Positions 58,387 to 64,000 of a stretch of DNA of 64,000 nt are shown piece by piece. The notes under the pieces were generated by a model. That model ran no database searches. It had not been told where the DNA came from and saw only the letters and a program-made list of their open reading frames with translations. A program made the translations under genes and the position numbers. The stretch lies in NCBI RefSeq assembly GCF_902810435.1, contig NZ_LR778174.1, forward strand, positions 979,501-1,043,500, written 5' to 3'. This stretch comes from Veillonella parvula. GTDB lineage: Bacteria; Bacillota; Negativicutes; Veillonellales; Veillonellaceae. The first letter of the stretch is position 1. Every line of letters begins with the position of its first letter.

Positions 58387-59547
58387 ATGTATAAATTCTT
58401 CCAAGAGCAATTAGATAATAAAATCAATAACCTAAATTTGCGCACATTAACGGAATATTGCCCTATAGACGCAGTACGGGTTAGAAGAGATGATAAAGAA
58501 TATTTGATGATGGCATCAAATAACTATTTAGGGCTTACTTTTGATGAACGTGTAATAGAAGGGGCCATTAAAGGGGCTCAACAATATGGTACTGGATCAG
58601 GTGGATCGCGTCTAGTATCCGGTACATTTCCCTTGTTTACAGATCTTGAAAGAGAACTAGCAAAATTTAAGAATACAGAAAAAGCCCTCGTATTTAATAC
58701 GGGTTACATGGCAAATGTAGGAACCATTTCTGCCATAGCAGATAAGAATACTATTATTTTTAGCGATGCTTTAAATCATGCTAGTATTATAGATGGTTGT
58801 AGACTGAGTAGAGGATCTGTAAAGGCTTATAACCATTGTGATGTAGACGAATTAAAGTATTTATTGAAAGAAGTAGAACGAAATACAAGAAAGCTAATTG
58901 TCACAGATGGTGTATTTAGCATGGATGGCGATATAGCTCCATTGGATAAGCTCTACGAGCTTAGCCGTGAGTATAATGCTTTACTTATGGTAGACGATGC
59001 TCATGCGACGGGTACCATTGGTAGCGGTCATGGAACGGCTGCTTATTATGGTCTTGAAAAAGAAGTGGATATTCAGCTAGGTACATTGAGCAAATCGTTA
59101 GGTTCTGTTGGCGGCTATGTAGCTGCTAATAGCACCATCATTGATTATCTTGTGAATATGAGTCGTAGCTTTATATTCTCCACTGCATTATCTCCTGCTG
59201 ACATAGGGGCAGCCCTGGCTACATTACATGTTCTTGAGTCTGATACATCTGTTTTAAGGCGACTACAAAATAATGTGAACTATATGGCAGATTGCTTAAA
59301 TTCTATAGGAATATATGCTACGAATGATACTCCAATTTTCCCAATACTTATCGGTAGTAATGAGGATACTCTAACAGTATCAAATTATTTATACAATGCT
59401 GGAATTATAGGTACAGCGATACGTCCGCCTACAGTTCCTGTTGGTGAAAGTAGAATTCGTTTAACCGTTACAGCTGCTCATAATAAAGAACAAATTGATT
59501 ATGTGTGCCAATCACTGCATAATGCTTTGAAGCAATTAGACTCATGA
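58387..59547 (+). CDS. bioF: 8-amino-7-oxononanoate synthase
   Basis: BioF condenses pimeloyl-CoA with alanine. The 386-residue PLP enzyme has NNYLGLTFDERVIEGA, GTGSGGSRLVSGT, DDAHATGTIG and the PLP lysine Lys236 in LGTLSKSLGSVGGY. The ATG at 58387 follows GCGGTG, and the alternative TTG at 58369 lies within bioW. A related 2-amino-3-ketobutyrate CoA ligase is the other possibility, made unlikely by bioW. No bioA, bioD or bioB follow. Confidence 0.92.
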   Translation: MYKFFQEQLDNKINNLNLRTLTEYCPIDAVRVRRDDKEYLMMASNNYLGLTFDERVIEGAIKGAQQYGTGSGGSRLVSGTFPLFTDLERELAKFKNTEKALVFNTGYMANVGTISAIADKNTIIFSDALNHASIIDGCRLSRGSVKAYNHCDVDELKYLLKEVERNTRKLIVTDGVFSMDGDIAPLDKLYELSREYNALLMVDDAHATGTIGSGHGTAAYYGLEKEVDIQLGTLSKSLGSVGGYVAANSTIIDYLVNMSRSFIFSTALSPADIGAALATLHVLESDTSVLRRLQNNVNYMADCLNSIGIYATNDTPIFPILIGSNEDTLTVSNYLYNAGIIGTAIRPPTVPVGESRIRLTVTAAHNKEQIDYVCQSLHNALKQLDS

Positions 59548-59677
59548 TAGTAGATAATATATCTAAATAAAGACAGTATTAAAAGAATCCTAAATTGATT
59601 GGTTAATTAGTCTATATTAGATAAATCGAGTAGTCTAAGAAGAGTGAATATATCTGAACTGTAAAGGTTTCATACAA

Positions 59678-59706
59678 TTGACAGTAATACCAAATAGGCT
59701 TATAAT
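59678..59706 (+). promoter_or_regulatory. Consensus promoter of ssrA
   Basis: TTGACA (59678-59683) and TATAAT (59701-59706) match the consensus exactly with a 17-bp spacer. Confidence 0.88.
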
Positions 59707-59722
59707 TATTAAACCGACGCAC

Positions 59723-60064
59723 GGGGATGTAAAGGTTTCGACAGGGGTGCGTGTGGTATAGATAGCGAGTCGGCGTTCCATGAGGCCGTTAAACGGTGGG
59801 AAAACATTTAAACGCAGAAGAAAATTTTGCATTAGCTGCATAAGCTACGTCCCTCATACTTGTGCCTACCAAGTGTGAATGGACGTCAAACAGTAGGCTG
59901 GTCTAATTTAGTTGTTCATATGAATTAGGCGAGACAATATGAACTGGGGTTGTGTAGCTTGTCTGTGAGCGATAGCAACCTGAGACTTAAATCATAGACT
60001 GTGCTCGGAGAAGTCTATATGGCAACACTTTTGGACAGGGGTTCGACTCCCCTCATCTCCACCA
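59723..60064 (+). ncRNA. ssrA: Transfer-messenger RNA (tmRNA)
   Basis: The ends GGGGATG (59723-59729) and CATCTCC plus ACCA (ending 60064) form the tRNA-like acceptor. GTAAAGGTTTCGACAGGG follows the 5' end, and GGGGTTCGACTCCCC is the T arm. The tag reading frame at 59814-59843 encodes AEENFALAA and stop, a nine-residue degradation tag ending in the usual ALAA. It works with SmpB and RNase R encoded upstream. Confidence 0.96.
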
Positions 60065-60163
60065 AAATAGAAGCGTACATTTTAAGAAATAAGTCTGCGC
60101 TTACAGATAAATTTGTGATTATTCGGCTATAATTGATATAGAACAGCCGATTAAATGGTTTTA

Positions 60164-60197
60164 AAACCGTCTAGGTAGATTCTTAGGCGGTTTTTTG
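60164..60197 (+). terminator. Terminator downstream of ssrA
   Basis: AAAACCGTCTA pairs with TAGGCGGTTTT (one G-T), followed by TTTT. An additional TCGGCT/AGCCGA hairpin lies at about 60123-60150. Confidence 0.8.
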
Positions 60198-60256
60198 TAT
60201 ATTAAACATAAAATTTTCATATTAATTTAAATAAAGAATCTTAGAGGTGATAAGAC

Positions 60257-60874
60257 ATGGAAATTTTACTTATGTCATATTTAGCAGGAGCAAAAAGTAT
60301 AACAAAAAAGTATCTTTCAAAAATGGTTTCAAATAAAATAATTTTTATTCCTACTGCTGGAAATGTTGAACCATATACTGGATATATTGATGAAGGTGTT
60401 GAGATGTTAAAGTCTTTAGGATATGAATTGGAAATTATTGATATTTCTAAATATGATGAAGATTATTTAAAGAATAAACTTTCAAAGACTGAATGTATCT
60501 GTATATCTGGTGGTAACACATTTTATCTATTACAAGAGCTGAAAAAGAAAAATCTTATAGGCCTACTTTATGAAAGAATCAAAGAAGGCTTATTATATAT
60601 TGGTGAATCTGCTGGCGCAATTATTATGTCTGAAAATATTGAATATAATCAGATAATGGATGATAAAAGTATAGCATCTGAATTAGATGATTATATGGGT
60701 GTAAATGTATTTAATCATTATGTTTTACCTCATATAGGGGAATATCCATTTGAAGAGACTGCTCAGAAAACATTAGATACTTATCAAGATAAGATACCAT
60801 TAGTGCCGATAAACAATAATGAAGTAATCTTAGTTGAGGATCATGGTTATACGGTATTAACTGAAAAAAAGTAA
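60257..60874 (+). CDS. Peptidase S51 family protein (dipeptidase E-like)
   Basis: This 205-residue protein has a class I glutamine amidotransferase-like fold. The S51 features are CISGGNTFYLLQEL and YIGESAGAIIMSENI, where GESAG carries the nucleophile Ser; a His follows in NHYVLPHIGEYP. Members cleave Asp-X dipeptides or cyanophycin, and the substrate here is unknown. The gene has only one Arg codon (AGA) and frequent ATA for Ile, unlike its neighbours, which suggests acquisition from elsewhere. AGAGGTG lies upstream of the ATG. Confidence 0.85.
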   Translation: MEILLMSYLAGAKSITKKYLSKMVSNKIIFIPTAGNVEPYTGYIDEGVEMLKSLGYELEIIDISKYDEDYLKNKLSKTECICISGGNTFYLLQELKKKNLIGLLYERIKEGLLYIGESAGAIIMSENIEYNQIMDDKSIASELDDYMGVNVFNHYVLPHIGEYPFEETAQKTLDTYQDKIPLVPINNNEVILVEDHGYTVLTEKK

Positions 60875-61026
60875 ACTAGTAATATATAGTTTTATAATTC
60901 TAAAACTATTTAAGTTCATATTGAATATAAAATGTCAATAGTTTTAACATTTTTGTTGTATACAATATATGTGGGTTTAATCAGATTTTATCTATGTTCT
61001 ACAAAGGTAGAGGGGTATCGGAAAAA

Positions 61027-61055
61027 TTGACTTTATCTATATTATCCTGTAAAAT
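61027..61055 (+). promoter_or_regulatory. Predicted promoter of the RND efflux operon
   Basis: TTGACT (61027-61032) and TAAAAT (61050-61055) are separated by 17 bp. No obvious palindrome for a TetR-type repressor is seen in the gap. Confidence 0.65.
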
Positions 61056-61118
61056 ATATAAAGATATTTATGAAATTATGTGACATGAATGATTCGTTTC
61101 TGAAAAGGAGTACAGATA

Positions 61119-62246
61119 ATGAAGTATCGTTATTCCCGTATGTTAGCAGCTCTCGTAATGTCTGCTGTGATGATTGCAGGGTGTGGCAACAATCAACAGC
61201 AAGCTGGTGAGATTAATGTTAATACATATAAACTTACAACAAGTGATACACAAGTTGATCAAACATTTGCTGGTACTGTAGTTGCGGAGAACTCTGTAGC
61301 TGTACATGCTCGTGTAAGTGGTTATATTGTTGAGAAGTTTGTAAAAGGTGGGGAACAAGTAGTAGCGGGACAACCATTATATCGAATTGATTCTCGTCAA
61401 TATGAAGCGAGTCTTGCTAATGCAGAAGCACAAGCAGCTCAAGCTAATGCAAACTTGAAAAATGCTGAAGTAGATCTTCAACGTTATGAAACTTTGGCAT
61501 CACAAGATGCGATTGCTCAACAACGTGTAGATACGCAACGTAGTGCTACAGAGCAAGCTAAGGCTACTTATGAAGCGTATGAAGCATCCGTGAAAATTGC
61601 TCAAGATAATATGGGGGATACCATGGTATATGCACCATATTCTGGTACATTACGCATGGATGACGTAGATACAGGCACTTATGTTCAGGCTGGCTCTACT
61701 ACATTGGTTACAATCGATTCTATTGATCCAATCTTCGTTGAGTTTAGTATGACTGAGCAAGAATATCTTGATTTTATGAAGAATCCTACAACGGATGATT
61801 CTAATGGTCCAAATATTCAATTAAAACTTGCTGATGGCGAAACATATAATGAACTTGGTTCTATCGTGCAAGCGGCTAAGAGTTTAGATCAATCTACGGG
61901 TAAGCTTGTATTGAAAGCGTCCTTCCCAAATCCTAATCATTTATTATTACCTAATATGTATGCTACTGTTGTTTCTCCTGGTGAAAAGATTAAAAATGCA
62001 ATCCTTGTACCAAGTCGTGCAATTTTACAAATCATGGACAAAAACTTTGTTTATGTTGTAAATGCAGCTGGTGTAGTAGAACAAAAGACAGTAGAGATTG
62101 GTGGTACTAAAGGTAATGAAACGATCATTAAATCTGGTTTGGCTGCTGGTGATACAATCATCGTTGACGGCTTAACTAAGGTGAAAAATGGCGTAAAAGT
62201 AAATGGCAAACTACTAACTAAAGAACAGTTGAAAGCTACAAAATAA
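61119..62246 (+). CDS. RND efflux periplasmic adaptor lipoprotein (AcrA-like)
   Basis: This 375-residue membrane fusion protein joins an inner-membrane pump to an outer-membrane channel. The lipobox IAGC (Cys22) anchors it to the inner membrane. It has a biotinyl-lipoyl half motif (VAVHARVSGYIVEKFVKGG), a coiled-coil hairpin (about 95-165, Ala/Gln-rich), a second lipoyl half (TMVYAPYSGTLRMDDVDTG), and beta-barrel and membrane-proximal domains. AAAAGGAG precedes the ATG. The pump gene begins 14 bp after its stop. Confidence 0.92.
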   Translation: MKYRYSRMLAALVMSAVMIAGCGNNQQQAGEINVNTYKLTTSDTQVDQTFAGTVVAENSVAVHARVSGYIVEKFVKGGEQVVAGQPLYRIDSRQYEASLANAEAQAAQANANLKNAEVDLQRYETLASQDAIAQQRVDTQRSATEQAKATYEAYEASVKIAQDNMGDTMVYAPYSGTLRMDDVDTGTYVQAGSTTLVTIDSIDPIFVEFSMTEQEYLDFMKNPTTDDSNGPNIQLKLADGETYNELGSIVQAAKSLDQSTGKLVLKASFPNPNHLLLPNMYATVVSPGEKIKNAILVPSRAILQIMDKNFVYVVNAAGVVEQKTVEIGGTKGNETIIKSGLAAGDTIIVDGLTKVKNGVKVNGKLLTKEQLKATK

Positions 62247-62260
62247 AAGGAGGATAGATC

Positions 62261-64000
62261 GTGTCGAAATTCTTTATTAATCGACCTATCTTTGCCATCG
62301 TAATAGCCATTGTTATCACGTTGGTAGGGCTTATCTCTATGATGAACCTTCCGGTAGCTCGATATCCACAAATTTCTCCACCTACAGTTCAAGTTAATAC
62401 TGCTTATACTGGTGCAACTGCTCAAGTTGTTAATGATACAGTAGCCAGTGTTATTGAAACGCAGATTGTAGGCGTACAAGATATGGACTATATGACATCT
62501 AATAGTTCCAGTAACGGTAGCTATTCGTTGACTGTTCAGTTCAATCAAGGTACAGATGCTGATATGGATGCGGTTAATACGCAAAACCGTGTTCAAGCAG
62601 CACTTGCACAATTGCCTTCAGAGGTACAAGCTGTAGGTGTTACAACCACTAAATCTTCTGGTGATATGGCACTTATATTCTCTTTGAGTTCACCAAATGG
62701 CACATATGATGCAACATTCTTAAAGAACTATGGTACCAATTATATGATGGATACTATCAAATCCATTAAGGGTGTTGGTTCTGTACAAGAGTTCGGATCT
62801 GATTATTCTATGCGCATTTGGCTAGATCCTGCGAAGATGCAAAAACTTGGTGTTACTATCTCTGAAGTTACAGCGGCTATTAAAGGTCAAAACTTACAAG
62901 CTGCAGCAGGTACAGTAGGGAAAAACCCTACAAATGGTGAACAAGCCTTTCAATATCCTATCAAAATTGATGGACGTCTCGTAACACCTGAACAATTTGG
63001 TAATATTGCTATTAAAAGTACTAATGGTAAGGTATTACATCTAAAAGATGTCTCCCGTATTCAAATTGGGGCTGAAGGATATGACTTCATCGCAAAATCT
63101 GCTCATAAAGAGGTTGCCGGTTTTGCTATTTCCCTACAAAATGATGCTAATGCATTAGAAACAATTGCTAATGTTAAGAAAGTTCTAGATGAGCAATCTA
63201 AATCCTTCCCACCAGATATGCAATATAACGTAGTTGTAGATAATACTAAATTCGTAAGTGCATCTATTAATGAGGTTGAGCATACATTTGTAGAGGCATT
63301 ACTCCTTGTTTTAGTTGTAGTATATGTCTTCTTACAATCTTGGCGCTCCACAATCATTCCTATGATTGCTGTGCCAGTATCTTTGCTTGGCACATTTGGC
63401 GCTTTTGTTTTATTAGATTTCTCTATTAACACTTTGACGCTTTTTGCCATGGTTTTGGCTATCGGCCTTGTTGTTGACGATGCTATCGTCGTAGTAGAAG
63501 CTGTTGAGTACGAATTAAAGTATAATGGATTGTCTCCAAAAGAGGCGGCTATTAAAGCGATGGAAAACGTACAAGGACCAGTAATTGGTATCGCCTTTGT
63601 ATTGACTGCTGTATTTGTACCAGTTGCGTTCATGGGTGGTATGACAGGTATTCTTTACAAACAGTTCGCATTGACGATTGCCGTTTCCGTTGTAATTTCT
63701 GCTATTATCGCACTTGTGTTGACACCAGCATTATGTGCTACAATGTTGAAAGCACATATAGCTAAAGAGCGTGAAGATTGGTTACATCGCCAATTAAATA
63801 AATTTAATGCTGCTCTAGAACGATTCAGTAATTGGTATGGTCTCCAATTAGCGCGTTTAAGCCATCGTTTGAGTTTAACTGTTATTGCATTGCTAGTCTT
63901 TGCAGGTGGTACAGCCTTAGTATTTCACTTCTTACCAACTTCTTTCGTACCAGCTGAAGATAGTGGTTACTACATGATTGCTATTAATGAGCCACCTGGT
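62261..64000 (+). CDS. RND multidrug efflux permease (AcrB/HAE1 type), partial
   Basis: The reading frame is open from GTG at 62261 to the window end, 580 codons of an expected length of over 1000. It starts with SKFFINRPIFAIVIAIVITL, typical of HAE1 pumps. LAIGLVVDDAIVVVEAVEYE contains the paired Asp residues of the proton relay in transmembrane helix 4, and FVPVAFMGGMTGILYKQFAL matches helices 5-6. AAGGAGG precedes the GTG. A TolC-like channel is expected nearby but outside the window. The 3' end is not seen. Confidence 0.94.
   Translation, partial: MSKFFINRPIFAIVIAIVITLVGLISMMNLPVARYPQISPPTVQVNTAYTGATAQVVNDTVASVIETQIVGVQDMDYMTSNSSSNGSYSLTVQFNQGTDADMDAVNTQNRVQAALAQLPSEVQAVGVTTTKSSGDMALIFSLSSPNGTYDATFLKNYGTNYMMDTIKSIKGVGSVQEFGSDYSMRIWLDPAKMQKLGVTISEVTAAIKGQNLQAAAGTVGKNPTNGEQAFQYPIKIDGRLVTPEQFGNIAIKSTNGKVLHLKDVSRIQIGAEGYDFIAKSAHKEVAGFAISLQNDANALETIANVKKVLDEQSKSFPPDMQYNVVVDNTKFVSASINEVEHTFVEALLLVLVVVYVFLQSWRSTIIPMIAVPVSLLGTFGAFVLLDFSINTLTLFAMVLAIGLVVDDAIVVVEAVEYELKYNGLSPKEAAIKAMENVQGPVIGIAFVLTAVFVPVAFMGGMTGILYKQFALTIAVSVVISAIIALVLTPALCATMLKAHIAKEREDWLHRQLNKFNAALERFSNWYGLQLARLSHRLSLTVIALLVFAGGTALVFHFLPTSFVPAEDSGYYMIAINEPPG

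Noticed and set aside
59635-59841. A 68-codon reading frame antisense to the 5' part of ssrA.
   Set aside because: It overlaps the promoter and tag region of tmRNA and has no supporting ribosome site or homology.
59723-61118. A possible integrated element with its attachment site at the ssrA 3' end.
   Set aside because: No integrase, no phage-like genes and no second copy of the 3' end of ssrA were found in the following sequence.

Overview
The window looks like a chromosomal core segment of a diderm Firmicute of the class Negativicutes, most likely Veillonella; this assignment is an inference from gene content and protein style. The DNA is AT-rich, and genes carry strong AGGAGG-type ribosome binding sites and Firmicute regulators: CIRCE/HrcA, CtsR-McsA-McsB-ClpC, a T-box, CcpN and SigH. 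The same window encodes an outer-membrane-style RND efflux pump with its lipoprotein adaptor, an AMIN-type amidase and phosphatidylethanolamine synthesis. Almost everything is on the + strand. Only rpmB and a SpeD-like gene are on the - strand. I see no insertion sequence, prophage or CRISPR array.

Layout. 1-7.2 kb: tyrS, a Nudix CoA pyrophosphatase, PEP synthase (ppsA), its probable transcriptional and post-translational regulators (CcpN-like and DUF299 kinase/phosphorylase), and dgt. 7.2-15.7 kb: rpmB (-), recG, a tautomerase, guaB, then an envelope run (TagA/WecG-like transferase, psd, pssA, processive GT2, surE). 15.7-21.6 kb: tRNA-Leu(CAA), an unrecognised propeller-like protein, acpS, nnrDE, a ComEC-like lipoprotein, an AMIN amidase and a GerMN lipoprotein. 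21.6-29.5 kb: thiL with the t6A genes tsaE-tsaB-rimI-tsaD, a PdtaS/PdtaR-like ANTAR two-component pair, then groESL. 29.8-37.4 kb: doxX, lysA, and sufCBDSU with a HAD phosphatase. 37.5-38.0 kb (-): a SpeD-family protein that has lost its self-processing serine. 38.2-43.0 kb: ctsR-mcsA-mcsB and clpC. 43.2-48.3 kb: radA, yacL, ispDF, gltX. 48.5-56.9 kb: a BASS transporter, T-box-cysS, mrnC, rlmB, yacP/rae1, sigH, secG, rnr, smpB. 57.0-59.5 kb: a probable BirA-controlled operon of an S-component-like membrane protein, bioW and bioF. 59.7-60.1 kb: ssrA (tmRNA). 60.3-64 kb: a compositionally odd S51 peptidase and an RND efflux operon that runs off the window.

The most noteworthy items are these: (1) the SpeD pseudoenzyme with an 18-basic/0-acidic C-terminal tail, divergent from ctsR; (2) a BirA-like operator over the promoter of the membrane protein-bioW-bioF operon, which links an unassigned membrane protein to pimelate or biotin metabolism; (3) short promoter-to-terminator units ahead of sufC and radA that could be small RNAs or attenuators; (4) tandem GTCAAA heptads with an 8-bp period at both ctsR and groESL, the latter next to a perfect CIRCE; (5) a five-repeat propeller-like orphan beside tRNA-Leu; and (6) an ANTAR antitermination pair. 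No database search was possible, so homology statements rest on motif recognition.
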